A stretch of 64,000 nt of DNA from Castor canadensis (Eukaryota; Chordata; Mammalia; Rodentia; Castoridae): positions 42,938,295 through 43,002,294 of the forward strand of contig NC_133389.1 in assembly GCF_047511655.1 (NCBI RefSeq). Direction: 5' to 3'. The notes under the pieces were generated by a model. It was not told the origin of the DNA. It was given only the letters and a program-made list of their open reading frames with translations, and ran no database searches. Positions 21,327 through 33,744 of the stretch are shown here, in pieces. The number at the start of each line of letters is the position of its first letter. Within the stretch, counting starts at the first letter, position 1. The translations under genes and the position numbers were made by a program.

Positions 21327-21830
21327 TGTTAGGGTCCGAGAATCCTATTCCTCCGAGAGACAGAGAGTCACGTGTGAATGCAATCAACAAAGCAGAGTTT
21401 ATTGAGCTGGCAAGCCAGGGTCAAGCTCCCACACAGACACACAGGTCCGACTGGGTAGACAAGACCCCGAGCCTCTTTAGGGAAGATCTTATATAGGCCC
21501 CTACCGGCCGTTACAGCAAAAGCCCGCACAGTACATAGCCAATGAGTTTGTAACACCACATACATTTCCAGCCTATCCATTTAAGAGTACATTACTTCTT
21601 AGCCTATAGATTCAAGGGTCAGTATTCGCGCACACGGTTACATTTAGCAAGCAGGCAGGGCACATCTTGCACATACTTCTAGTCGTCTTTTGCAATCTGC
21701 TCACATTCCTCACATTCCTCACATTCCACCTGCCCCCATCCTGTTTATCTTATCCTGCACGGGGCATCCTGTGCTGGCTTTACTGGTTTCTGCTATGGGG
21801 ATCTGCTGGGGCAAAGGGCACATCCTTTCA
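21327..21830 (-). repeat. Proviral 5' LTR
   Basis: 504 bases, collinear with the LTR at 14203. TATA box at 21488-21495, AATAAA at 21398-21403 and the U3 triplet at 21702-21728 are all kept. By eye there are 7 substitutions and a one-base indel between the copies (for example GCAC[A/G]TACTT and the CTTTTACT/CTTTACT length difference). Confidence 0.95.
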
Positions 21831-21835
21831 GTTAG
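21831..21835. repeat. Provirus target-site duplication, right copy
   Basis: GTTAG, identical to 14198-14202. Host sequence then resumes with CTGTATTTTCTTTATTGAGG. Confidence 0.9.
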
Positions 21836-22480
21836 CTGTATTTTCTTTATTGAGGTATATATTTTATGTGCAGGAAATGCACAGATCATACACAGTTTGC
21901 TATGATTTGTACACCTGGAACTTTCCCTTGTGACTCATTCCAGCTAATTCTACATTGTACCCCCTCCCTCAAGGAGGCCACTGCTATTTTAATGTTTTCT
22001 TTTTGTATGGCTAGGATTATGAAGTACATTTTCTTTTCTGCCTAGCTTCTTTTCCTTACCAAAATCTTTTCTGTGATTTATACATGTTACCAAGTTTGGT
22101 GCTAAATACTATTCTTTTGTTATTTATTTATTTATTTAAACAACTTTATTGAGGTATAATTGATTAAATAATGTTTATAATATTTAACTATTCTTAAATG
22201 TTGGATGTTTGAATTGTTTCCAATTTTGGTTAATTTAAATAAAATGGCTTTAAACATTTCTATACAACTTTGTGTGCTAATGTGCACTCTTCCCTGTCTC
22301 ATAATTACATACCTAGAAGTACATGTTTTGTTTGTAGAGTATTTATGTGTTTAACATTTTTAGAAACTGCTCAGTGATTTTCTGAAGGTATGTCATTTTA
22401 TAGTCTGTATCATTTAGCGTTTTCACTGTATTTGATTTTAGATAGTCTACTGGATGTGAGTTCATTCTGTTTATAATTTA
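21836..22480 (-). repeat. Old L1-like remnant flanking the provirus
   Basis: Phrases such as TTTATTGAGGTATAATTGAT (near 22145) and the flanking AT-rich text resemble inverted L1 3' UTR sequence. The provirus probably landed in or beside old L1 DNA. Family and borders are uncertain. Confidence 0.45.
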
Positions 22481-22944
22481 AATTTCATTGATGATTCACA
22501 TTGTCCAACACATTTTAATGTGATTATTAGCTTTGTGCATATATATTATGTGTGTATGTGTTTGAGTTCCCTTAGTTATTTACCTAATTTTTTTCCTTTA
22601 AAAATTTTAAGGACATGATACAGGATACAGTATTATTAAGTATAGGTGAACTTGTTAATTATCTATTGATACATGTCTTTTCAATTCTTGGCTGTAACAA
22701 AAGAAAAAAACTAGTTCATGCACATTTCTGCATTTATTGTATATTTCCTTGTGAAAATTCTACATGTATAATTACTAGGACAAAGTGTGCAATTTTATAA
22801 ATTTATACCAATTGAATATTGGTGTCCTTCCCCCCACACTCTCACCTCACTGGGTACTTTCATTCATTTTAATCTTTACCAGTTTAATAGCCAGCAGTAC
22901 TGATTCATTGTGTTGATTTGCATTTGTTTATTGTGAAGTTGAAT

Positions 22945-23165
22945 TTGGGGTGGGGGATGGGGCTGAGGATTGAACTCAAGGCTTCACAGTTGCAAAGCAG
23001 ACACTCTACTGCTTGAGCCACACCTCCAGTCCATTTTTCTCTGGTTATTTTGGAGATGGGGATCTTGAGAACTATTTGCCCAGACCAGCTTCAAACAGTG
23101 ATCCTCCTGATCTCAGTCTCCCAAGTAGCTAGAATTACAGGTGAGAGTCTCTGGCACTAAGCTTG
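22945..23165 (-). repeat. Dimeric SINE, inverted
   Basis: GGATTGAACTCAAGGCTTCA, GCTTGAGCCACACCTCCAGT, then AACTATTTGCCCAGACCAGC and CTCCCAAGTAGCTAGAATTA are the reverse complement of the SINE at 4693. Confidence 0.8.
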
Positions 23166-23827
23166 AGCATCTTTTTATAAGTTCACTTACCATTTGTATT
23201 TCTTATTTTTGAGTTGTCTATTCATATCCTTTAGTTATTTTTCATAGTGAGGTATTCTGTTTTTCTTACTAACTTGTGAGGTATGTGTTTGCAATTCTTA
23301 AGAAATCCACTTTTGTTAATAATGTATGTTTCAAATGTTTCTCATAATTTAACTTGTTTTTTATAAACAAAAAATTTAAATTTTAATATAATCAGATCAG
23401 TATTTTTCTCCTTATTTTTGTCATATGTCGGAACACTTTTCAATGACAAATTTATAAAACTTTTACCTATGTTTTCCTCTATCTTCATTTTAGGGCTTAT
23501 ATTTTTGGTTCAAGTATTTCACTTTACTTTAAATATATTTTCTGTCATGTTTTTCTCCTTCTGCTGTCTTTGAATTCTTCCAACTCATATTTTAATTAAC
23601 TGATCATTAATTTACACCTGTTCCCTGATTTTTGCAGTTTCTGCTTTTTTGTTTCTTCATAAAAGCAACCTCTAAGTTTTTAAAATTCATTTGTTATGTG
23701 TGGTTAAAAATTTCAACTACTTCATAGGAACAGTTTTCTAATGAGTATACATCATTGATTATTGTTTTGCTGGTATTTTTCACAATTTTTCTTTTTTATT
23801 GTCCTTATAGCAATGTTGTACCAAAAG

Positions 23828-23950
23828 AAAAAAAAACTGAGACAGGGTCTTGCTATGTAACCTAGGCTTGTGGCTTAGAAATTGAGATCTTCCTGCCTCT
23901 GCCTCCCAAGTGCTGGCATTACAGGTGTGTGCCAACATGCCTGGCTAACA
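23828..23950 (-). repeat. B1-like SINE, inverted
   Basis: GAGACAGGGTCTTGCTATGT, then CTGCCTCTGCCTCCCAAGTG, then ATTACAGGTGTGTGCCA. A monomeric 7SL-derived unit without the ID-like half. Confidence 0.8.
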
Positions 23951-24009
23951 TTCTTATTTTATGTCATTATTGAATGATTTTTTGTTTTCCTGGAAAAGCA
24001 GCTCCTGGG

Positions 24010-24358
24010 GGATAAGCCATGGCCAAAAGAGCCAGGGAAACCTCTAAATCCAAGGGCTCAACATCCACAGATTTAACCAACCACAGATCAAAAATATGAA
24101 AAGAAAGTTGCATCTGTCCTGAATATGTACAGACTTTTTTGGGGGTCATTGTTTCCTAAACAATATAGTAAAATAACTTTTCCACAGCACTTACATTATA
24201 TTAGGTATTAGATCTAATTTAAAGATGATTTAAAGTATAGAGGAGATGTGTATAGGTTGCGTGAAAATACTGTGCCATTTTACACAAGGGACTTGAAACT
24301 TTTGGTGTCTGGGGCTGTCCTCCAACCAATCCTGGCAGATATGGAGGAACAACTATAA
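24010..24358 (-). repeat. MER2-like Tigger DNA transposon, inverted
   Basis: TTTAACCAACCACAGATCAA, TATGTACAGACTTTTTTGGG, AGATGATTTAAAGTATAGAG and TCCAACCAATCCTGGCAGAT follow the order of a MER2-type non-autonomous Tigger element read in reverse. Nearly full-length. Family recognition is from memory. Confidence 0.7.
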
Positions 24359-26335
24359 TTCCTGCAAAGGTGACTTATCTGCCCATTTTGCTATGCAGTC
24401 TACCCTTTCCTTCCTTTAATCAAACTTGATTTAAGAAGACTCCTGCTCTCTCTCCCCTCTTACTCCCACAACCCCCTTCCTCTTCTTCTTTGTTAACCAT
24501 GCTGGAGATTGAACATAAGGTGTTGTGTATGCTAGATAAGTGCCTAGCATCTGAGCTCCATCCCCAGCTCCCCCTCTTCCCGCTTCTTAACTCATTCCTT
24601 CTACTTGGTGCAAACAAGGGAAATAGGTTTTGCCTGTAAGGATAGCTCCTTGTATTTGTAAAAGCAAAAATGTATTTTTGTTGTGATCCCTAGCATTCTT
24701 TTCTTCACCAACAGCAGCATGACTTCTAGCCAATCTCTGTGGGGTGAATTGTACATGCTTTGGCATCTACAGGGTCCATCTGTCTTCTAGTGAAGTTGAA
24801 AATGGAGTTTGTAGACATTTATTCATTTTCCTTTCGCTTTTATATGACTTCCATGAAGCAACAGGGGAAAATCTTAACTTAGGTACTCATGTTTACTCTG
24901 GAAGTCCTAACTATTGATTTTTAAATGTTCTAGTTACTAGCAATTAAAATATAATCTCTGTTATTCGGTCTAGTATTTGTTCATTCTTCTAGAGTTTGGG
25001 GGAGACAATATGTCATCTGAAAATAAGGATTTTTTTTTTGTCATTACCTTTTTAATATTTACAGCTCATAATTCTTTTCCTATCCTACCATTTGGCCAAA
25101 ATATTTCAGAAAGTATTGAGTATTTTTGGTGATAATTTCTTTGTTCCTCACTATAAAAATAATACCTTGGGATATTACCACTAAATTCATTGTTAAATTC
25201 ATTGTTAAATGCATTATTCTCTTTAGGCCTGACCTACTCAATGATCAGTGATGGTGAAAACCTGGCCCATATTCTGCTCTCTCCCCTCTCACAAGCATGA
25301 CAGAATCATTACTCCATTGTATTGATCTTGATAAGAATTTCTATGTAAGATAAAATCTGTTTGGCCTTCTTGTTTTAAATGTTAAAGTATTTGCATCTCA
25401 TTTAAGGTATTAGGTAGGTCCCCTGACTGAAACCAGATTCAAACTTCTAGAAGAAATAACAGTTAAAGAAGGTGATTACAACTAATTCCAGTGTACATTT
25501 TTGTTTTTCATTAGCATTGTGTGAAGGGGTCATCCATAACAGTAGATGGGATCACCCAAGACAGTGATTCTTATAAAGAGAGAAATCAGTGCTCTACAGC
25601 TTGAGAAAAAATAAGTAAGACTGAGTTGTGCCAACATAAAGGCGTCATTATCTCCATCAAATGCCAGGGCCTCTGTGCATAGAGATTTCTAGAAAGTCCC
25701 CCTCCTCCACCTGCATTCTCCATGTCCTGCTTCACAAAGCAGGCTGTGCCCTCTGCAGTCCTGGACGTCTGACCCCTCTCTTGCCTTAGCATACCCTCTT
25801 TGTTACCCAGTGACATCAACTGCCAAGCCTGAGACCAGCTGAGCAATCCTCCTCCTCACTGTTATTCTCTGTGCAATACCAAAATAGATCCAGGGAGACA
25901 TTTACCTTAAGAGATAATATACTTGCTATTTTCTTTCAATGATAGTTTTTGCAGACTTAGGGGTAGGAACAAATATCTTTTAAATGTTATATTTTGGTAA
26001 GTGTCCATTCACAGTATAATATGGGTCTGGAAATAACTTGTGAGGTCATCTGATGTCTAATCCTATAATTTCCATGTGCACTGACTATTTTAGATAAACA
26101 TGTAAGTTCACAGACCCTGTTTCTACCAACTCCGATGTCTTATTAAAGGCAATAACATGATCTTTTCAGCCTCATTCAAGTGGTTTCCTTATAAAATAAC
26201 TTTGGATTGTTTTTCCTGGTCAAATATGGAAAATTAATACTTTAGACTTCTAATATCTCAAACTATTGATATATCTAAAAATTCTCAATTGTATTACCAT
26301 GAAAGAGTACAAAAGAAAGCTGAGTACTTGCTGCA
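24359..26335. other. Gene-free stretch
   Basis: About 2 kb of AT-rich DNA. A short inverted ID-like fragment may lie near 24490-24570 (CATGCTGGAGATTGAACATA). Nothing else assignable. Confidence 0.45.
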
Positions 26336-26460
26336 TTTTTATTATATTATAATAAAAATATATTATTATATATTATATTATATATATTATAGTATTATAA
26401 ATACTATATTATATATAGTATTATATTATATTATTATATAATATTATAGTATTATAACTT
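26336..26460. repeat. (TATAATA)-type AT repeat
   Basis: About 125 bases almost purely A and T, with repeated TATTATA/TATAATA units. The sequence is close to self-complementary and could extrude as a cruciform. Confidence 0.9.
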
Positions 26461-27589
26461 ATTCTGGGACAGTATTCAAGTGTTTTGGAGGTTAAGAAAG
26501 TCCACAATGATTCTATATTTAAGCTCTTCTAATAAGGGTCAATGTCTGTAATAATAACTCACTCACTCTGCTGCAGCCTGATAATATTGCTCAGCTATTA
26601 AGAGAACTGACTGAGTCACAGCACAGTGCTTTATTTGCTCTCATCCCAGGTGTCATATGGTGATTGAATATGGTATCATATCTTGCCTGTCTGAACCAGG
26701 TACCTTTCTACCAAGTGTCAGTACATGGGGATGTTACAAGATTAAACGTATTTACATCTTACAGAGAATACAGAGAAGACTAAATACGAGACGTGCTAAA
26801 ATGAGTAGATGTTACAACTCTTCTAATTCATTTGGAAATTCAGTTTACTGATTTTTTTTTTTTTTTGGTTGAATGAATCTCTTTTGGAAGCACCATAATG
26901 TTCCTGTAATGATGGATGTGTGATGACAAGGAGACACTCTCAACAGCAAACAGCTGATGGAGATGAGTTTCTGGGGTGGCTCAGCGTGTCCTACCACACC
27001 CAGAACGCAATTGGGGTTATTAGTCATCTCCCTCTGGAGCCTGGGAGCCTAAGTTACGGTTTCTCCCTACTTCCTCTCCATTTTCAGGGTAACCTGTCTC
27101 TGACCCTGCTCACTGCAGTGCCAATCTCAGGGGGCACATCAGGCCCGGAGGCACTCATTACCTGACTGGGAGGAAATTCCAGGGTAAGAACTGAGTGGCT
27201 GAGGTGAATTACAGACAGACTATGTTACTCAGCTTAACAATGGTTCCGAACATTCTTTCAGGCATTCTCTGTTGTCGCTGCCATTACCAGTCCAGAAGCT
27301 GATTTCTAGATTCTTTGGTTTGTATTACCCAGTTTGACCTGTGTGTCACACTTCTAGGTTCCTGGAGAAGACTTGGGGTCCTTTTGGAGGTAGGGGAAGG
27401 CTGAGGATTAAACCCAGAGCCTTGCACTACTACCACTATGGGGCCCAGATCTTCTTCCCCTTTAGTTTCATAATTGGCCGGTGAGCCAAATAGGTGTGTA
27501 ACTGGTTAGTCAACCATACTTGTGATAGAAAATTCTTCTTTCTCTGATTACTGTCATCCTCTTTCACTCATTTGGCTGAATACTGAAAT

Positions 27590-27790
27590 AAGCATTGAAA
27601 CTGGAACCCAGAGATCTGAGTTTGGATCCTAGGTTTTCCATTTACTAGTAGTTTTGCCTCAAAAATCTCTTTTAAGTCTTTGAGCTGTACTTTTCTCATT
27701 AACAAGATGGAGAGATGCTTGATAGGGTTGTTATAATGATTAAATTACTTTTCAAACTACTGACCCAAATCCTGAAGCAGGGCCAGCCAT
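27590..27790 (+). repeat. MIR SINE
   Basis: CTGAGTTTGGATCCTAGGTT, TTTTCTCATTAACAAGATGG and AGGGTTGTTATAATGATTAA keep the order of the MIR consensus core. Diverged. Confidence 0.65.
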
Positions 27791-28069
27791 AAAACCAGGA
27801 GAATGAGTGGATAGCCTGCCTATATGGCAGGCTTTCGGATGCGCCAAGGAGATGGTCTTGATTTTCTGTGATGAGAAGGTATCTGATAACATTTACTCAG
27901 AATTTTACACATTGTAAATGTAAACACCCAAGGGAGGTACAGAAACCTCAAGCAAGTATCCATCACTTATACTTAACTGTGGTTGAACACTTAAAAATAA
28001 GTGCTGGAGAGTAAACAGAACAGAAGGCCTTGGTGTCTGTAAAAAGGGGAGGAGAGAGGGCCAGCTTAG

Positions 28070-28113
28070 GAGTGTGTATGTGTGTGTGTGTGTGTGTGTA
28101 TGTGTGTGTGTAT
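28070..28113 (+). repeat. (TG)n microsatellite
   Basis: A TG array with a few TATG interruptions. Confidence 0.92.
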
Positions 28114-28699
28114 GGGGGGAAGCTAAAAGGCCCTTCCCAGCCTTGTCCTGGGTTTGACTTGTTTTGTTACAGCAAATCTCAGTCAGGTGGGTTGTCTGTG
28201 CACCATGTTTCTGATCAGGTGGAACAGAAGTGTCAGGAATGGTTCTGGGGCAGTAACTTTAACATTAGAGTAAGTAGTTCATGGCTGAGAACAGAAAAGC
28301 AATTCAGATTTTCTTACTTTAGTTCAGTGCTGTTGGATAGAACATTCTGCAAGAATAAAAATGTTCTGCACTGTCCATTGCAGTAGTCATATGTAGTCAG
28401 TCACTGAACACCAGAAATGTTGCTAGCGCATCTGAACAAGTGAATTTTTAGTTTAATTTAACTTTAATTAAAGTTTAAATAGCTGCATGTGGCCTATGGC
28501 TACCAAATTAGACATGTGATTTAAGTTAGTCTGTTTGGTTGCCACAGGTTTGGAGAACTCTCACTTGGGAAAAAAAATCATTTCATCTTTATGAAAAAGA
28601 TTTATTAGGCTCTGAATTTTGCCCAAGATGTTTGGACTTTAGGAGGTACCTTATATAGACATTAATTAGAAGGTGCCTTTCTCAGTCTGGCTACAAAAA

Positions 28700-28922
28700 A
28701 GGCCAAATCCAGGAGATCAGAGGCTTTGAACACTGTTTGAGCAGGGTTGCATACTGGGTCCATCAAGTTCTAAGGGGACAACTTTGGGCAAGTCCTTTTG
28801 CCTCACTGAAACTCAGTTTTTCTATAACAAGACATCGACCATGATTCCTACCTCACAGTGTTGTTATAAGGCTCTAGTGGCATGAAGTATATAAAACACT
28901 TAGGATCTGTGCTCAGTAATAA
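28700..28922 (+). repeat. MIR SINE
   Basis: TTGGGCAAGTCCTTTTGCCT, TGAAACTCAGTTTTTCTATA, CACAGTGTTGTTATAAGGCT and a 3' part ending near TGTGCTCAGTAATAAA follow the MIR consensus. One of the longer MIR copies in the window. Confidence 0.75.
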
Positions 28923-29948
28923 ACTTCAAATTCAAGAAGTAGCTTATTTTAAATTGATTTATAATTTTTATATTTACAACATCAGTTTTGGAAAGAAACT
29001 GGTGAGAACCAAATAGTGAAAAGAAAAAAAAAAGGATCTTTCTTGTTAGCAAATAAAAAAAATAGAATTGTTTATGTGGAGGAAATAAAACAAAAGATTG
29101 TTTTCATATGCTTTCTGGGTTAAATTGATCAATCATAAGCTAATAAGCCTTATAAGAAAACAACTACCTCTGAACCTGTCAAAATGGTAGGCTTGTTTAA
29201 CATTCTGTTCCTTGCTTAGTGGCATTCTTAATTTGGAATTAGAAAGGAACTAGAAATTTAAAAAGAAAAAAAATCAAATCCAGATGGAACATAATATTAC
29301 CAAAAAGCCTTAAAAACAGGGCAATAAATACAAGTGTGAACACAACAAAGGAAGTTAGGAATGAGGAAGTGAAAGAGATTTTGTAAAAGATACAGTGTAA
29401 GAAAAACAAAAGGAAAGGTGAACCAGCAGAAGTGCAAAAAAAAAAAAAACCCAAAAACCAATGCTGGCCACAAGTTTTTACAGCAATCCAATGGTGAATA
29501 AGGAAAAGAATTTCTGCCATAGACTGTGTGTAAGTGACTAGGAGAAGGGTTCTGGCAGAACTTGTCAGATATTTAATGTTATTGATTTTTGGAAAATGAC
29601 AGGAGTTTAAACTTGTGACTATAGCCTTTTAGAATATTTGGTTATGAGAAAAATGCTTCAGAGACAAATATTTGAGTACATGCTAAATGCAGGGTGGTAG
29701 GAACACACAATTAGGGCTTTGCTCTCAAAGAGTTATTATCAAGCTGTAATTTTAGTAAGTTTAAGAGATGCTTGATGTTTAGGAATTACTTACCAGTCCT
29801 GGAGAAAGGTGAGACCAAAGGATGAAGTACAAGAGGACAGAGAGGGAACTACTAAGATCATTGCTAATGATAAGCCATTTTTGTACAAATTTTTTAAAGA
29901 TACATGCTTGGGAATAAGTTGTACCTTTGTGCAAAAAAAGAGTCATAA

Positions 29949-30150
29949 CGCCCAGTGCTGGTGGCTCATGCCTATAATCCAAGTTACTTAGGAGGCAGAG
30001 ATCAGGATGATCCAGGTTCGAAGCCCATCTGGGCAAATAGTTCGCGAGACCATATCTTGAAAAAACCCTTCACAAGAAAGGGCTGGTGGAGTGGCTCAAG
30101 GCGTAGGCCCTGAGTTGAAGCCCCAGTACCACACACACACACACCCAAAA
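29949..30150 (+). repeat. Dimeric SINE
   Basis: Same dimer as at 4693 and 9343: CTGGTGGCTCATGCCTATAA, TTCGAAGCCCATCTGGGCAA, GGGCTGGTGGAGTGGCTCAA, ending at CCCCAGTACCA and a CA tail. Confidence 0.85.
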
Positions 30151-30837
30151 GTATAGCAACATGGCAGGGGCATATCTTGGGATTCACAGAACACAAGGGA
30201 GAGAGTATTTTACCCTCATCGATAGTATAAGTTCTTTTCTGATTTTATAGCCACCCTCATTTCAGAAAAATAAATTTTTCTTTATTCTAATTTAGAAACC
30301 CTTGGACACAAGTGTATGTGACAATGAGCACTCTGTAATCCTTAAAATTATATTCTTATCCAAGGTACTTAGAGCCATGTATTATTCTAAAACACAGAGT
30401 ACAAAGAGAATCTGTTGATTGCAGGAAGGCTTTAATACTTCACTGGAAATCAATCTGCAAAGGTGAATAAGCAGGGAGTTTATATCTCTAGTAAATCAGC
30501 AATTCAAAACAAGTTCCAGTAAAGGGAAAAATGAATTTGAAACTCAAGGTCTCCCCAGCAACAATTCGGGACTTTTTATTTTTCCAGAGTAAGGAATGTG
30601 TAAATGGTAACTATTTTCTTCTGATTAAGACAATTGCCAAGTAACAGTAAAACCAAACCACACAAGTATAAAATGAGGGAGGAATTCCTCATTTTAATAA
30701 TAATAACCTCCAAGTGACAAATGTTTGACTAGCCATGAGCCTGAAGCTGACATAAGCAATATAGTGGTCACATGGATTCAGACAGGAGGTCTCCCTCTGC
30801 CTACTCAGGAACCTAATGTCTTTCCATGATCCCCTTG

Positions 30838-31204
30838 TTGTTGGTTGAATGGTGGCCTCCCAGAAGATATGTACACTAAGAACCTGTGGATGTGAGCTTA
30901 GTTGCAAAGATGATTTTTGGAACAGTGATGTGCAATTTAGGGTAGCCCTAAGTCCAATGACAAGTGTCCCTGTAAAAGAAGGCAATGGTGAAGGCAGAGT
31001 CAGAGAACGACGACATGCATTGGGATGCCACAGATTGCCAACAGAACCCGGGAATGAATAAGGTCCAGAATTGCCAGTGGGAACCAACCCTGTAGACACC
31101 TTGGTTTTGGGTTTCTGGCCTGTAGGACTGACTATATGAGAATAAATTTCTGTTGTTTTAAACCATGTAGTCATTTGTCATGGCAACCCTGAGAAACTAA
31201 TACC
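30838..31204 (+). repeat. MLT1-like solo LTR (ERVL-MaLR)
   Basis: Begins TGTTGGTTGAATGGTGGCCT, contains GTAGACACCTTGGTTTTGGG and AGAATAAATTTCTGTTGTTT, and ends with CCTGAGAAACTAATAC. This order and ending are typical of MLT1 LTRs, an ancient mammalian family. The internal polyadenylation signal AATAAA is kept. Confidence 0.8.
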
Positions 31205-31554
31205 TCTCTTTCAAAATGTAGTTTCCAAAAACACTGATCTGCTCTGAATTCCCTGAACATACAGGTGCACACATAATAGAATCCTGAGTCTTTTAGGGAT
31301 TAGGTGATCTTGGCTTAAGCCTTGTACTCTGTGTTTTAGAATAACATATGGCTCTGAAGCATCTTGGATAAGAATCATAGAATATAATTTGAAGGGCTTC
31401 TGAGTGCTCTTGTCACATACTCCTGTGTCCATGGGTTTTAAAATTAGAATAAAGAAAATTTTATTGTTCTTAAATGAGGTCAGTTACAAAATGAGAAAAG
31501 AAAAAGATCTTTCACAGAATTACAGGATGATAGAGTAGAAGGGACTATAGATTC

Positions 31555-31665
31555 ATCTAACATACCTCACACATAATACAGACCAGAAAACTGATGCCCG
31601 GAGAGATTAGTCAATCTTGTCAAAGATCACACGTAGAGTGACAGACAGCACCTATTGCTCCCTCC
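31555..31665 (-). repeat. Probable MIR fragment, inverted
   Basis: CCAGAAAACTGATGCCCGGA and CAAAGATCACACGTAGAGTG fit the reversed MIR core (the stretch that usually reads CTCAGTTTCC... and TGTGACCTTG on the sense strand). Confidence 0.55.
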
Positions 31666-32332
31666 ATCCACTTCTGCAGCTTACAATAAAATTTGTGACA
31701 CTTTGGAAATTGAATACCTTGGTAGAAGTCTTAATGAGATGAAAACTAATTTATATCAGGCTTTCCTATTGCACAATGAAGCACCAGAATGACAACACCT
31801 GGTCTCATTCTTTTTCACTCACTTATTTCAAAATAAGAGAGAATGGCCTCTCTCCCTTATCACCATCACCATTTTGTATTTTTCTAATTTGAAATCAACT
31901 GGAAAAAGAACTTTTTGCTTTTTGACATTATTTTGTCCTTCTGTCTTCCCAAATCTCCCAGTATCTTCTACAAAGTGGAGCTCATGTTTTTTCCTGCTTT
32001 CCTTCATCTCTTTATTTTCCCCCAAGATCTACCTAATCTTATACTGTTTTTCCTTCAAAGGAATGAGAAGTGGGAAGCTTGGAGCCTGGGAGAAGGAAGA
32101 CAGATAGAAAGGAATAAAGGGAGAGAGAAAAATATGACTTTTCTTTCTCACTTTTCCATTTTTTCTCTTCTCAGGTGCCAATATTATTACAATGTTAAGC
32201 ATAAAAAATAGGAAAATACTAGATGGTCATCAACAGGAAAGTTGTTAAATAAGTGGTCTTCAAAATTTCCCCTTAGCACTCCTAAAAACATAGGTGCTTG
32301 AGCCCCACAGATGACCTCCTGAGTCTAAATTC

Positions 32333-32440
32333 AGTCATGTGTCACTTAACGTCAGGGATATATTCTGAGAAATTCATCATTAGCTGATTTAGTCATTGTG
32401 TGATTATCATAGAGTGCACTATAAGAAGGAAGATGGAACC
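32333..32440 (+). repeat. Fragment of the same DNA-transposon-like family as 12945
   Basis: Begins CAGTCATGTGTCACTTAACG and contains TCATTGTGTGATTATCATAG. It mirrors the inverted end of the 12945-13565 element. Confidence 0.5.
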
Positions 32441-33009
32441 AGTGTCACTAGCCATTTGATATTAGGGACTTCAATATATTTCTGTTTTTGAATTTTTATA
32501 ATGAATCAATTAGAAATTTTTTAAGTGAATCAATTTGTCATTTCTCACAGAGAGAGGTATAATTCACCATTTTGGGTCCTGAGTAAAAAGTTCACTTTCA
32601 TATTTTTATTTGCAAGGTAAATAGTTTTCTAGACACGTTGCCATGTGGCCACTCCTATAAAGGAAGAGAATATAGCAGTCATACTGGTGATTATGTTTCT
32701 CTGAGCTATTTCTTTCTTTCTTTTCTTTACCTCCCTCATTCATGCCAGGACCACAGGAATACATGTCTATTCAAGATGAATTTTATCCATGAGCAGCTCT
32801 GGCAATTGAGGTGCATCAACCCCATTGATGTCTTGGAGTTCTCTCAGAGTGCTTGGCAAGCTTCTCTTACTCCATCAGTGTAGTTCTCAGGAGGTTTTCT
32901 TAGTGATACTGCTACTTCTGGTTTTGACTTAGGATTCAGTCTTTAGCTCAGAATCCTAAGTCAAAACTAGACTTCAGTATATTGTTAATAATATTACATT
33001 TGGGTTGTT

Positions 33010-33425
33010 TTTATTTTGAGATGAGGGTCCTACCGTATAGCCCAGGCTGGCCTCAAATTTGAAATCTTCCTGCCTTAAGCCTCCTCAGTCATTGGGATTA
33101 CAGACATGTACTATTATGTCTCACTTCATTTTTGTTGTTCTTGTTTTTGAAAACATTAATCATAAGAATAAAGAAAATCCTTAGAAGTTATATGTTCTGC
33201 TGTTGTTGTTTTTATAACACGGCTCCACGATTGAATTGGGGCCTTGTGCAGAAGTGTTCTACTACTTTAACTGTATCCCAAGACCTTTTGTTTCCACATT
33301 GTTTTTGAGATAGGGTCTCTCTAACTGTGCCTGGAGCTCATGATCCTCCTACCTCCACCTCCTGGGAGGTGGGATTATAGGCATGGGATTATAGGAATGT
33401 ACCACCATGCTTAATCCTATATTAG
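33010..33425 (-). repeat. Two B1/ID-like SINE remnants, inverted
   Basis: First unit about 33010-33130 (ATAGCCCAGGCTGGCCTCAA). Second about 33200-33425, with an ID-like part followed by AGATAGGGTCTCTCTAACTG and a duplicated GGGATTATAGGCATGGGATT segment. Confidence 0.65.
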
Positions 33426-33744
33426 GTTCTTGACAGTCAATGTTTGATGAATGTGATATACACAGGAATATATATGTAGATGTAAAATATGTTATGTACA
33501 TATATATTTATATATAGAGAGATAAAGGAAGTATATGTATTTACATAATATATTCATATATCAAACATTTCTAGATCACACACGTATGGATTTATTCCCT
33601 CTGTGAATAGTGCTACTTTTTTTCTTATAATGTTGGAGGAAATTGGTTATGAAAATTAATAAAATTTAATATTTATTGAACATTTACTATGTTTTAGGCA
33701 TGCTGTCTTATTTAACCACCTGTATAGATATAATTTTCTTCCTT

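Larger units (their letters stand above)
14203..21830 (-). mobile_element. Gammaretrovirus-like endogenous provirus, tRNA-Gln primer type
   Basis: This is a 7.6 kb provirus read right to left: 5' LTR (21327-21830), primer site, leader with CUG-started Gag extension, gag, pro, pol, internally deleted env, polypurine tract, 3' LTR (14203-14707). A 5-bp duplication (GTTAG) brackets it. The LTRs differ by about 7 substitutions in 504 bases (1.4%) plus one indel, pointing to an insertion a few million years old or less at usual mammalian rates (inference). The single-knuckle nucleocapsid, PPPY motif in p12, pro-pol in the same frame as gag behind a stop, and the GPY domain in integrase are gammaretroviral features. 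The coding damage is slight: three one-base shifts, two or three premature stops and one env deletion. It cannot make a complete set of proteins as it stands. Confidence 0.97.
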
